From Clostridiales bacterium (GTDB taxonomy: Bacteria; Bacillota; Clostridia; Oscillospirales; Butyricicoccaceae), in the NCBI GenBank assembly GCA_004555915.1, contig SFJM01000012.1:1-64000 (forward strand): a stretch of DNA of 64,000 nt. The letters run 5' to 3'. Made by a program: the position numbers and the translations under genes. The notes below the pieces were generated by a model. That model had not been told where the DNA came from, made no database searches, and was given only the letters and a program-made list of their open reading frames with translations. Positions 15,979 to 23,691 of the stretch are shown piece after piece; the stretch's first letter is position 1; every line of letters starts with the position of its first letter.

Positions 15979-16191
15979 TTATTTATATCTCGTTTTGATA
16001 TCCGTTTGTTTTAAGATGTAATCAATGCTTACGTCATATACCTGAGAGAGTCTTACGAGAATTTCATCGGTTAATGGTTGAACGCCCGTTTCAATATAAC
16101 TATATTTGCGCTGTGTTATGCCGATCAGGCTGGCAATTTTCGTTTGCGTATAATCAAAATCTTCACGGAGATCTTTAATCCTGTTTTCCAT
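15979..16191 (-). CDS. Small XRE-family transcriptional regulator
   Basis: 70 aa helix-turn-helix protein, essentially one Cro/CI domain: LREDFDYTQTKIASLIGITQ is the first two helices, RKYSYIETGVQPLTDEILVRL the recognition helix and what follows. ATG 16191 has a GGTGA site 5 bases upstream; GTG 16200 is an alternative. It sits alone in a repeat-rich, A+T-rich gap and may be an islet of foreign origin. A perfect inverted repeat 35 bases upstream could be its operator. Confidence 0.8.
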   Translation of the reverse strand: MENRIKDLREDFDYTQTKIASLIGITQRKYSYIETGVQPLTDEILVRLSQVYDVSIDYILKQTDIKTRYK

Positions 16192-16225
16192 GTTTATCAC
16201 CGTGATTATTGTATAATAGTTAAAA

Positions 16226-16249
16226 TTTATCTATTGATTTTTAGATAAA
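16226..16249. promoter_or_regulatory. Perfect inverted repeat, candidate operator of the XRE gene
   Basis: TTTATCTA (16226-16233) and TAGATAAA (16242-16249) are exact inverse complements with an 8-base spacer. A minus-strand -10 candidate (TATACAAT region near 16212-16219) lies between it and the gene. Autorepression is typical of this family; that it happens here is inference. Confidence 0.5.
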
Positions 16250-16446
16250 AACAGTCTAAAATAAAAGGCTGATAGATATATATTGTCTAAAAAGTACACA
16301 ATTATACGAGGTTTACATGGAATATATCCATTTTATTGCAAAGCATACATTTGAAGCGATAGCCAGACGGCATCACCTGTCGATGGAAGAGGAAGAAATG
16401 TAACCCCTGAGGTACTCTCCTGCACACTCTGTCCTCTATCCCCAAA

Positions 16447-16560
16447 GACTGCCGGATGCTTTTGTTGTATGGGAGCAGACGGCAGTCCGTACCGACTGGC
16501 AAAAGGGCTGGGGGTTTGCAAAGGGGGACTCGCCTAAGAGTCCCCCTTTGCGCCTGTCAT
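16447..16560 (+). repeat. Dispersed paired-hairpin element, copy 1
   Basis: Two consecutive hairpins. The first is GACTGCCG (16447-16454) / CGGCAGTC (16480-16487). The second is the perfect 13-bp stem GCAAAGGGGGACT (16518-16530) / AGTCCCCCTTTGC (16539-16551). The linker GGGCTGGGGGTTTGCAAAGG recurs in copy 2 at 31997-32098 on the other strand. The 408-base gap 16201-16608 also holds a 28-codon frame at 16317-16403 with no recognisable homology; nothing else is seen in it. Confidence 0.7.
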
Positions 16561-16608
16561 AGGAAATGGTATATCGCAGTAACATGCCAACCATGCCAGA
16601 AAAATTCT

Positions 16609-17175
16609 TTATGAAAATGTAATCGCAATCACAAGACCTGTATCACAGTCCGAGGTGCTGTAATCCGAGCTCTGGGCAGAAATTTCCTCCGTATTCGAGC
16701 CGTAGTGGCACCACAGCGGGATTTCCTCTCCGGCAACAATTGGCTTCTCACTTCCAAAGCCAACGGTGCTGGCTGTCACACTTGCGTTAAATGCTTCCAG
16801 CCACTCCGGTGCAAGGAGATAGGTGTTGGAGTAGGAAGCACCATCCTCCACTATGAAGGCGTCCACCCGGTCATTCATCCAACGCAGAATCAGATGATAA
16901 TCACCGGGCTGGATATCGGACAGCTCCAGAAGGGCTTCCGGCTCCTGCCATGTGCCGTCCTGGCAGTATCGCACTGTGACGGCAGCCGCTGTGACAGACG
17001 CATCGGTGGTAAAATCGAAAAACTGCGTATCTCCTTCAATAGGCTGGAGGATGCGCTGGGTTTTCTCCGGAAACTCGGTCCGCGCAATGGTGGGACCAGT
17101 CTGTTTGGTACCGCAGCCGCACAGAAGCAGCATACAGGAAAGTATCATGCAAAAAAGCCTGTTTCTTGGTTTCAT
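16609..17175 (-). CDS. Putative lipoprotein of unknown function
   Basis: 188 aa exported protein. From ATG 17175 (AAAGGA 9 bases upstream) it begins with a basic start, a hydrophobic core and a lipobox-like LLLCGCG, so lipidation near residue 18-20 is expected. The mature part is beta-rich and acidic (FFDFTTDASVTAAAVTVRY; GDYHLILRWMNDRVDAF) with no domain I recognise. An ATG at 17184 is too close to the ribosome binding site. No partner gene suggests a role. Confidence 0.7.
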   Translation of the reverse strand: MKPRNRLFCMILSCMLLLCGCGTKQTGPTIARTEFPEKTQRILQPIEGDTQFFDFTTDASVTAAAVTVRYCQDGTWQEPEALLELSDIQPGDYHLILRWMNDRVDAFIVEDGASYSNTYLLAPEWLEAFNASVTASTVGFGSEKPIVAGEEIPLWCHYGSNTEEISAQSSDYSTSDCDTGLVIAITFS

Positions 17176-17281
17176 CCTGCTCATTCCTTTCTCAGCTATG
17201 TTACATTCAGTATAACAGCTTGCCGAAGGGATAACCACTACAAAACGGAAACAAAGCTCCACAGGCTGTGGAAAAACTGTA

Positions 17282-17632
17282 TTATTTCTTTTTCGCAAAC
17301 AACTCTTTGATGCCAAGTACCAGCAACAGGATGCCAAACAATCGTCTGAGCCAGTCCATCGGAATCGCACCGGCTGCAAGGGATGCCAGGGGGGAAGTGA
17401 TACATCCGGCAATGGCACACCAGAGTGCGATTTTTTTATCTACCAGATGATGCCGGAAATGAGAAATCAGTGCGGTGGGCGCACAGCACAGAAAATACAC
17501 CAGATTGATTCCGGCAGCGGTATATTGCGCCACGTGTTCCACCATGGTCAGCCACAGGATGAGCAGGGAACCGCCGCCAATGCCGAAACCTGACAGAATG
17601 CCCGTGATGGTACCGACAATAAACCCCATCAT
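17282..17632 (-). CDS. TSUP (TauE/SafE) transporter, second half-gene
   Basis: 116 aa membrane protein corresponding to the C-terminal half of a TauE/SafE-family anion exporter: GTITGILSGFGIGGGSLLIL opens it, followed by three more hydrophobic helices and a short basic tail (KELFAKKK). The start codon overlaps the stop of the first half-gene in an ATGA junction, so translation is coupled. Together the halves make 235 residues, the normal length of a single TSUP protein, each half supplying one of the two repeats. Substrate is unknown (sulfite, sulfoacetate and related anions are known for the family). Confidence 0.8.
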   Translation of the reverse strand: MMGFIVGTITGILSGFGIGGGSLLILWLTMVEHVAQYTAAGINLVYFLCCAPTALISHFRHHLVDKKIALWCAIAGCITSPLASLAAGAIPMDWLRRLFGILLLVLGIKELFAKKK

Positions 17633-17988
17633 AACAGCAATACCGCACGGATACCGCCCCAAAGCAGCAATAATGCAAATGCTTTGCGCAGCAGCGGTAC
17701 GGAAACCCGGGAAAAACACAGGCCGGACAATAAACCGCCTGCCGCACCACCAAGCAGATAGGGCATGGCAGCAGACAGTTCCATACCACCCTTCCAGAAA
17801 TAGATGATGGCGCTGACTGCTGACAGCGGAAAAATCACCGCAACAGAGGTGGCAAAGGCCTGTTTCTGCCGCATGCCCAGCCAGCCGGTAAACAATGGCA
17901 CAAGGAATAAACCGCCGCCGGAACCGAAAAAGCCATTTGCCGCGCCGGCGCAGGCACCAATGACCAGATATTTGAACTTGTCCTTCAT
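17629..17988 (-). CDS. TSUP (TauE/SafE) transporter, first half-gene
   Basis: 119 aa membrane protein matching the N-terminal half of TSUP exporters: GACAGAANGFFGSGGGLFLV is the conserved first repeat motif, followed by three hydrophobic helices and a terminal LLLL run. GGGGGAT precedes the ATG. It ends in an ATGA overlap with the second half-gene. It would have to assemble with that half to give a complete carrier. Two intact, coupled frames argue against a simple sequencing frameshift. Confidence 0.8.
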   Translation of the reverse strand: MKDKFKYLVIGACAGAANGFFGSGGGLFLVPLFTGWLGMRQKQAFATSVAVIFPLSAVSAIIYFWKGGMELSAAMPYLLGGAAGGLLSGLCFSRVSVPLLRKAFALLLLWGGIRAVLLL

Positions 17989-18011
17989 GAGAATCCCCCT
18001 TTTTTGACATC

Positions 18012-18047
18012 AAAAAAGCACGCCGGTTAGCAGTCCAGCGTGCTTTT
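18012..18047 (-). terminator. Rho-independent terminator of the IIA-like gene
   Basis: Perfect stem AAAAGCACGC / GCGTGCTTTT with a 14-base loop; on the minus strand followed by TTTTTTG. Confidence 0.8.
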
Positions 18048-18103
18048 ATCGTAAACAGAAAAGAGAGTTTTTATTCAGAAAATCCCTGTACGGCAGGGGG
18101 AGA

Positions 18104-18565
18104 TCAGCATGCGCACTCGTAGCTCAGGATACGGGTTTCACCACGGACAACATCACCGCAGCTGACACGGACATCCTCGGTAGGCAGGTTGGTCACGATG
18201 CAGGCAACATCAACACGGCCGCCATGTGCGCGGATTTCGGTTACATTACAGGAGAACAGCGGCGTACCAGCCTTCACAGCTTCACCCACATGAACCTGCA
18301 GGTCGAACGCAACCTGTGCGGATTCTGTGCTTACCTCCAGCAGGACTTCCAGATTGTGTGCGGTATCCAGGAAGGTTACAGAGCGGTTGCTCTCGGAAAC
18401 ACGGCTGATGATGCAATCACACGGAGCCACAACGGTGTCCTCCGTTGCCAGAATGGATACACCCTCACCCAGAACCTTGTCACCCAGCAGATCGCTGTGC
18501 AGGGCATCAATCGGAACACATTTGCCGGTAACCGGTGCCAGAAAATCATACATTGCAGTAGTCAT
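18104..18565 (-). CDS. PTS EIIA(Glc)-like protein lacking the phosphorylation histidines
   Basis: 153 aa protein aligning along its length with glucose-type PTS IIA domains: GKCVPIDALHSDLLGDKVLGEG, VVAPCDCIISRV, VHVGEAVKAGTPLF and CIVTN match family positions. The two histidines that define function are missing: the ETNHAFSI histidine (E. coli His75) is Arg61 in ESNRSVTF, and the phosphorylated histidine of LFVHFG (His90) is Glu77 in LLEVST. It therefore probably cannot carry phosphate and may be regulatory or structural. It is monocistronic, with AGGGGAAG before ATG 18565 and no IIB/IIC genes nearby. Confidence 0.85.
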   Translation of the reverse strand: MTTAMYDFLAPVTGKCVPIDALHSDLLGDKVLGEGVSILATEDTVVAPCDCIISRVSESNRSVTFLDTAHNLEVLLEVSTESAQVAFDLQVHVGEAVKAGTPLFSCNVTEIRAHGGRVDVACIVTNLPTEDVRVSCGDVVRGETRILSYECAC

Positions 18566-18824
18566 AATAAATCTTCCCCTCTCGAAGACAGTGAAATTAA
18601 TTTTTGTGATGTGAGAGCATATAATCATATGTCTCCCCGATGCAACAAAGAGTTTCTCATAAATGCACTATGAATGCAATAGGCAGAATCAACAAGGAAA
18701 AAGAAATTATACGAAGTGCACATGTATACATTGGAATAGTTAGACAATTGTTACAAAATGGCGGCAGAAACATGATTATTGTAACTAAAATGAAGTAAAG
18801 ATAATTGTGCAAAACCGCAAAAAG

Positions 18825-18868
18825 AACCCCTTTCCATCTCCTGCCAGGGAAATGGAAAAGGGCTCCTG
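18825..18868 (-). terminator. Terminator after the prfB operon
   Basis: On the minus strand CCCTTTTCCAT pairs with ATGGAAAGGG around a 12-base loop, followed by TTCTTTTTG. The stretch 18566-18824 upstream of it is non-coding: A+T-rich, with an inverted pair GTTACAA (18750-18756) / TTGTAAC (18779-18785), and presumably holds the promoter of the IIA-like gene. Confidence 0.7.
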
Positions 18869-18876
18869 AAGCATCT

Positions 18877-19476
18877 TTATTTTTGGGTCAGCATGCTGTC
18901 AATCCCATCATTCATCAGGGAATCCAGGGACTGTTCCAGCTGTACCGCGCTGTCCGGCAGGGTGATGGCATCATGCTCTTCCAGAACCTGAATACCATAG
19001 CGTACCTGATCCACCGCATCAATGGCTTCCGGCAGCAGGTCAATCAGGGTGTCCCGGAGCTGCTCCGGGTTCTGGGTATCATCCTGCAGCAATGCTGTCA
19101 GCTGATCCGACATGGTGTGGCAGGATTCCGCTGCGGTGGCAAAATGCCGCTGTGCATCCGCAACCTCCTCCGGGGCCTGTGCAGAAGCCAGTTGATCCAT
19201 CGGTTTGCCAACTGCTTCGATGGCATTGAGCAGGATATCCCGGTTGGATACACCGGCTGTGCTTTGCTGTGCCATATCCTCCAGCAGGCCGGTTTCCACG
19301 GCATACAGGTCGTCGAATGCGGAACCAAGCTCGTTGACATAGGCATCCAGCTGCTGCTGGCGCTGCTGCGCGGTCTGGTATTCCTGCCATTTGCTGATGC
19401 CTGCCATGGCACAGATGCCAATGACAGCCACACAGACAAAGCACAGGAAAATAACCATCGCTGTCTTTTTCTTCAT
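18877..19476 (-). CDS. Membrane-anchored helical protein of unknown function
   Basis: 199 aa. An N-terminal transmembrane anchor (residues 5-28, KKKTAMVIFLCFVCVAVIGI) is followed by an extracellular, Gln/Glu-rich helical region with heptad-like spacing (QQRQQQLDAYVNELGSAFDD), suggesting a coiled coil or four-helix bundle. No family is recognised. The start overlaps the prfB stop by one base (TAATG), so it is translated by coupling from the prfB mRNA; a role in termination is not implied. Confidence 0.75.
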   Translation of the reverse strand: MKKKTAMVIFLCFVCVAVIGICAMAGISKWQEYQTAQQRQQQLDAYVNELGSAFDDLYAVETGLLEDMAQQSTAGVSNRDILLNAIEAVGKPMDQLASAQAPEEVADAQRHFATAAESCHTMSDQLTALLQDDTQNPEQLRDTLIDLLPEAIDAVDQVRYGIQVLEEHDAITLPDSAVQLEQSLDSLMNDGIDSMLTQK

Positions 19477-20603
19477 TATCGGGTCTCCAGCTCACCGGTA
19501 GCCTGTGCGGTCAGGTAAGCTGTGATGAAGCCGTCGATATCGCCATCCATAACGGCTTCGATGTTGCTGTTTTCAAAGCCGGTACGGGTATCCTTTGCCA
19601 GCGTGTACGGCATGAAGACATAGGAACGAATCTGGCTGCCCCATTCAATCTTCTTCTGGTCGCCCTTGATATCGGAAATCTTATCCAGATGTTCACGCTC
19701 CTTGATTTCCACCAGCTTTGCCCGCAGCATCTTCATACAGTTGTCACGGTTCTGGAACTGGCTTCGCTCGGTCTGGCAGCTGACCACAATACCGGTGGGC
19801 TTATGGGTCAGGCGAACCGCGGAAGAGGTCTTGTTGATATGCTGGCCGCCTGCACCGGAGGAACGGTATACCTGCATGTCAATATCTTCCGGACGGATTT
19901 CCACTTCGGTATCATCGTCAATTTCCGGCATGACTTCCACAGCGGAGAAGGAGGTATGGCGGCGGCCGGAGGAATCAAACGGGGAAATACGCACCAGACG
20001 GTGTACACCGGATTCACTCTTGAGGAAGCCGTAGGCATTTTCGCCTTCAATGAGGATGGAGGCGGATTTCAGGCCGGCATCGTCGCCCTCCAGATAATCC
20101 ATGATTTTATAGGTGAAGCCATGACGCTCAGTCCAGCGGGTATACATGCGATACAGCATTTCACACCAGTCCTGCGCCTCGGTGCCGCCTGCACCGGCAT
20201 GGAAGGAAAGAATGGCGTTGTTGGAATCATATTCGCCCAGCAGCAGGGTAGCCAGCTTGCGGCGTTCCAAATCGTCATTCAGGGCTGCAAAGCCTTCCTT
20301 CAGCTCATCCAGCATGGAATCATCTTCCATTTCCAGCGCCAGATCACACAGGGTCAGCAGATCCTCATGCTGGGCACACAGGTTCTGATAGCCTTCGATT
20401 TTATCCTTCAGTGCCTTGGTGCGCTGCAGGATCTTCTGGGAATTTTCCATATCATCCCAGAATCCCGGCTCGCTGGCACGGTTTTCCAGTTCTTCTACTT
20501 CTTCTGCGGCATGCTCCAGGTCATAGGCCTGGCCAAGCTCTTCGATGGCAGGCTGGAGACCGTTCAGCTTCTGCCTGTATTCTTCAAATTCAATGAGTGC
20601 CAA
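19476..20603 (-). CDS. prfB: Peptide chain release factor 2
   Basis: RF2 terminates translation at UGA and UAA. 375 aa with the stop-codon-reading SPF motif (RISPFDSSGRRH) and the hydrolysis motif GAGGQHINKTSSAVR. It starts at TTG 20603 behind AGGAGAG. Most bacterial prfB genes carry an in-frame TGA near codon 25 that needs a +1 frameshift; here that position reads CTATGAC in a continuous frame (AYDLEH), so the autoregulatory frameshift is absent. Confidence 0.95.
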   Translation of the reverse strand: MALIEFEEYRQKLNGLQPAIEELGQAYDLEHAAEEVEELENRASEPGFWDDMENSQKILQRTKALKDKIEGYQNLCAQHEDLLTLCDLALEMEDDSMLDELKEGFAALNDDLERRKLATLLLGEYDSNNAILSFHAGAGGTEAQDWCEMLYRMYTRWTERHGFTYKIMDYLEGDDAGLKSASILIEGENAYGFLKSESGVHRLVRISPFDSSGRRHTSFSAVEVMPEIDDDTEVEIRPEDIDMQVYRSSGAGGQHINKTSSAVRLTHKPTGIVVSCQTERSQFQNRDNCMKMLRAKLVEIKEREHLDKISDIKGDQKKIEWGSQIRSYVFMPYTLAKDTRTGFENSNIEAVMDGDIDGFITAYLTAQATGELETR

Positions 20604-20747
20604 AGTTAAACTCTCCTATACAACAGATTTCATGTGTTCTTAACATAATATTATAGTAAAATGGACTGTGGAAGTAAAGTTTTTTTTGCAAGGGATTGTA
20701 AAATACCGTTAATTCACAAAAAATTAGTTTTTATTGCAACCAAATTG

Positions 20748-20756
20748 TGCTATAAT
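20748..20756 (+). promoter_or_regulatory. Extended -10 promoter of secA
   Basis: TGCTATAAT is an extended -10 element; the matching -35 (TTTTTA) is weak. It is about 85 bases before the secA start, in the 237-base gap divergent from prfB. Confidence 0.6.
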
Positions 20757-20840
20757 GCAAGATGAATGACCACGTGAGACGTGTAAAACAGGTATACCAA
20801 AGATATTTGGTGGTTAAATCCGGAGAGGAACATTATTTAA

Positions 20841-23669
20841 ATGGGTTTTTTAGAGAAAATTTTCGGCACACACAGTGACCATGAGCTCAAGCGCATCCGT
20901 CCGATTGCGGACAAGGTTGAAGCGCTTGAGGAGGAATACAAGGCGCTCACAGACGCACAGCTGCGGGCAAAGACGGATGAATTCAGAAAACGCTATCAGG
21001 AGGGCACATCACTGGATGACCTGCTGCCGGAGGCCTTTGCCACCATGCGTGAGGCGGCATGGCGTGTTCTGGGCATGCGGCATTACCGCGTACAGATCAT
21101 CGGCGGTATCGTCCTGCATCAGGGCCGTATCGCGGAGATGAAAACCGGTGAAGGTAAGACGCTGGTGGCAACCCTGCCGGCTTACCTGAATGCCATTGCG
21201 GGCAAGGGCGTACATATCGTCACCGTCAATGACTATCTGGCAAAACGAGACAGTGAATGGATGGGTAAGGTTTATCGTTTCCTCGGCATGACCGTGGGAC
21301 TGGTTATCCATGATGTGCCGCCGGATCAGCGCAAGGTGATGTATGAAGCGGATATCACTTATGGCACCAACAATGAATTCGGATTTGACTATCTGCGCGA
21401 CAACATGGCAATTTATAAGCAGAACATGGTGCAGCGCGGACATGCCTTTGCCATTGTGGACGAGGTGGACTCCATCCTGATTGATGAAGCCCGTACTCCG
21501 CTGATTATTTCCGGCCGCGGCGATAAGTCCACCGACCTGTACCAGCGTGCGGAAAACTTTGTCAGCCGCCTGAAGTGCTACCGTATCAAGGAGACCGATG
21601 ACAAGCTGGATCTGGAGGAGGAAGGCGAGCGTCTGCGCCGGGAGGAAGAAGAACGCAAGGCAAATCCTGCCAAGGCAAAGCCGCTGACCGAGGAGGATCG
21701 TCAGATTCTTGCCCAGCTGAATGCGGACTATGTCGTAGATGAAAAGGCAAAGACTGCCGTGCTGTCTGCCATCGGACAGAAGAAGGCGGAGCAGTATTTC
21801 AATATTGCCAATCTGGCAGACCCGGAAAATGCCACACTGGCCCATCATATCAATCAGGCACTGCGTGCCCATGGCATTATGAAGCGGGATGTGGATTATG
21901 TCATCCGGGACAATGAAATCATTATTGTCGATGAAAATACCGGCCGTCTGATGTTCGGACGGCGTTATAACGAAGGCCTGCATCAGGCCATTGAAGCCAA
22001 GGAGCATGTACAGGTACAGCGGGAAAGCAAGACACTGGCGACCATTACCTTCCAGAATTATTTCCGTATGTATGGCAAGCTGTCCGGCATGACCGGTACC
22101 GCGCTGACAGAGGAAGATGAATTCCGGGAAATCTACCGTCTGGATGTCATCGAAATCCCCACCAACAAGCCGATTGCCCGGAAGGACAATGTGGATACGG
22201 TGTACCGCTCCGAAGCAGGCAAATTCCGTGCTGCCATCAGCAAAATCAAGGAGTGCAATGCCAAGGGCCAGCCGATTCTGGTGGGTACGGTTTCCATTGA
22301 AAAGAGTGAAGTGCTGTCCAAGCTGCTGAAGAAGGAAGGCATTTCCCACAATGTACTGAATGCAAAGTTCCATGAACAGGAAGCGGAGATTGTCGCACAG
22401 GCGGGACGTCTGGGGGCGGTTACCATTGCCACCAATATGGCAGGCCGTGGTACCGATATCGTGCTGGGCGGCAATGCGGAAAATATGGCAGTTGCCGCAC
22501 TGCGCAAGGCAGGCTTTACCGAGGAAATCATCGCGGAAGCAACCGGCTATGCGGAAACCGACAATGAGGAAATCCTGCAGGCCAGAGCGGAATTCCAGCG
22601 GCATTATCAGGAATTTAAAAAGCAGACCGATACGGAGGGCGAACGGGTACGCCAGGCAGGCGGTTTGTATATTCTGGGTACGGAGCGGCATGAATCCCGC
22701 CGTATTGACAACCAGCTGCGCGGCCGTGCCGGCCGTCAGGGTGACCCGGGTGAATCCAGCTTCTATATTTCCATGGAGGATGACCTGATGCGCCTGTTCG
22801 GTTCCGAACGCGTCATGGGTATGCTGGACAAGATGGGCATGGATGATGACACGCCGATTGACCAGAAGATGCTGTCCGGTGCCATTGAAAGCGCACAGAA
22901 GAAGGTGGAATCCCGCAACTTCCAGATCCGTAAAAATGTCCTGCAGTATGATGACGTGCTGAATACCCAGCGTGAGGTCATCTACAAGCAGCGTCAGGAT
23001 GTGCTGGACGGACAGGACCTGCATGAATCCATTCTGAGCATGGTGGACAGCGTGGTACAGACAACGGTTCACGGCGTGCTGGGTGAAAAGCCCTATGTGG
23101 AGCAGGAGGATATTGAAGCCATCAAGCGGCATTTCCTGGGCCTGTTCCTCAAGCCGGAGGATCTGCAGTTTACCAATGAGGAGCTGAATGATCTGGTGCC
23201 GGATGCGCTGACCAATGAAATCTGTGACCATGCCCATGCGGTTTATGCGGCAAAGGAAGCGGAGCTTACTCCGAACATTATGCGTGAGCTGGAGCGTGTG
23301 GTTCTGCTGCGCAATGTTGACGAGAAGTGGATGGAGCACATTGATGCCATGACAGAGCTGCGCAACGGCGTGCGTCTGCGTGCCTATGCCCAGCATGACC
23401 CGGTTGTGGAATACAAGCGGGAAGGCTCGGATATGTATGACCAGATGATTGCCATGATCCGTGAGGATACGGTGCGCATGATGTACACGGCACGTGTCCG
23501 GGTGAAGGAAGAGCCGAAGCGGGAGAAGGTTGCGGAGGAAACCGGTACTTCCGGTGACCAGACCGTCAAGCGCACCCCGCAGAAGGCAGTGAAAAAGCCG
23601 GGACGCAATGATCCCTGTCCCTGCGGCAGCGGCAAAAAGTATAAGAAATGCTGCGGACGCAACGAATAA
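20841..23669 (+). CDS. secA: Preprotein translocase ATPase SecA
   Basis: Motor that drives proteins through SecYEG. 942 aa, normal for Firmicutes with the full C-terminal tail. Visible: Walker A EMKTGEGKT (about residues 97-105), DEVDSILIDEARTPL (DEAD box), the preprotein cross-linking region after ISGRGDKSTDLYQ, TNMAGRGTDIVLG, QLRGRAGRQGDPG, and a zinc-binding tail CPCGSGKKYKKCC that contacts SecB or lipids. GGAGAGGAAC lies about 11 bases before the ATG. A membrane protein gene follows 22 bases downstream. Confidence 0.98.
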   Translation: MGFLEKIFGTHSDHELKRIRPIADKVEALEEEYKALTDAQLRAKTDEFRKRYQEGTSLDDLLPEAFATMREAAWRVLGMRHYRVQIIGGIVLHQGRIAEMKTGEGKTLVATLPAYLNAIAGKGVHIVTVNDYLAKRDSEWMGKVYRFLGMTVGLVIHDVPPDQRKVMYEADITYGTNNEFGFDYLRDNMAIYKQNMVQRGHAFAIVDEVDSILIDEARTPLIISGRGDKSTDLYQRAENFVSRLKCYRIKETDDKLDLEEEGERLRREEEERKANPAKAKPLTEEDRQILAQLNADYVVDEKAKTAVLSAIGQKKAEQYFNIANLADPENATLAHHINQALRAHGIMKRDVDYVIRDNEIIIVDENTGRLMFGRRYNEGLHQAIEAKEHVQVQRESKTLATITFQNYFRMYGKLSGMTGTALTEEDEFREIYRLDVIEIPTNKPIARKDNVDTVYRSEAGKFRAAISKIKECNAKGQPILVGTVSIEKSEVLSKLLKKEGISHNVLNAKFHEQEAEIVAQAGRLGAVTIATNMAGRGTDIVLGGNAENMAVAALRKAGFTEEIIAEATGYAETDNEEILQARAEFQRHYQEFKKQTDTEGERVRQAGGLYILGTERHESRRIDNQLRGRAGRQGDPGESSFYISMEDDLMRLFGSERVMGMLDKMGMDDDTPIDQKMLSGAIESAQKKVESRNFQIRKNVLQYDDVLNTQREVIYKQRQDVLDGQDLHESILSMVDSVVQTTVHGVLGEKPYVEQEDIEAIKRHFLGLFLKPEDLQFTNEELNDLVPDALTNEICDHAHAVYAAKEAELTPNIMRELERVVLLRNVDEKWMEHIDAMTELRNGVRLRAYAQHDPVVEYKREGSDMYDQMIAMIREDTVRMMYTARVRVKEEPKREKVAEETGTSGDQTVKRTPQKAVKKPGRNDPCPCGSGKKYKKCCGRNE

Positions 23670-23691
23670 AAGGTAAGGGCGCGAAGCGGAA

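Noticed and set aside
16317..16403. 28-codon frame in the repeat-rich gap
   Set aside because: Only a weak ribosome site, no recognisable family, and flanking sequence is repetitive; not supported as a gene.
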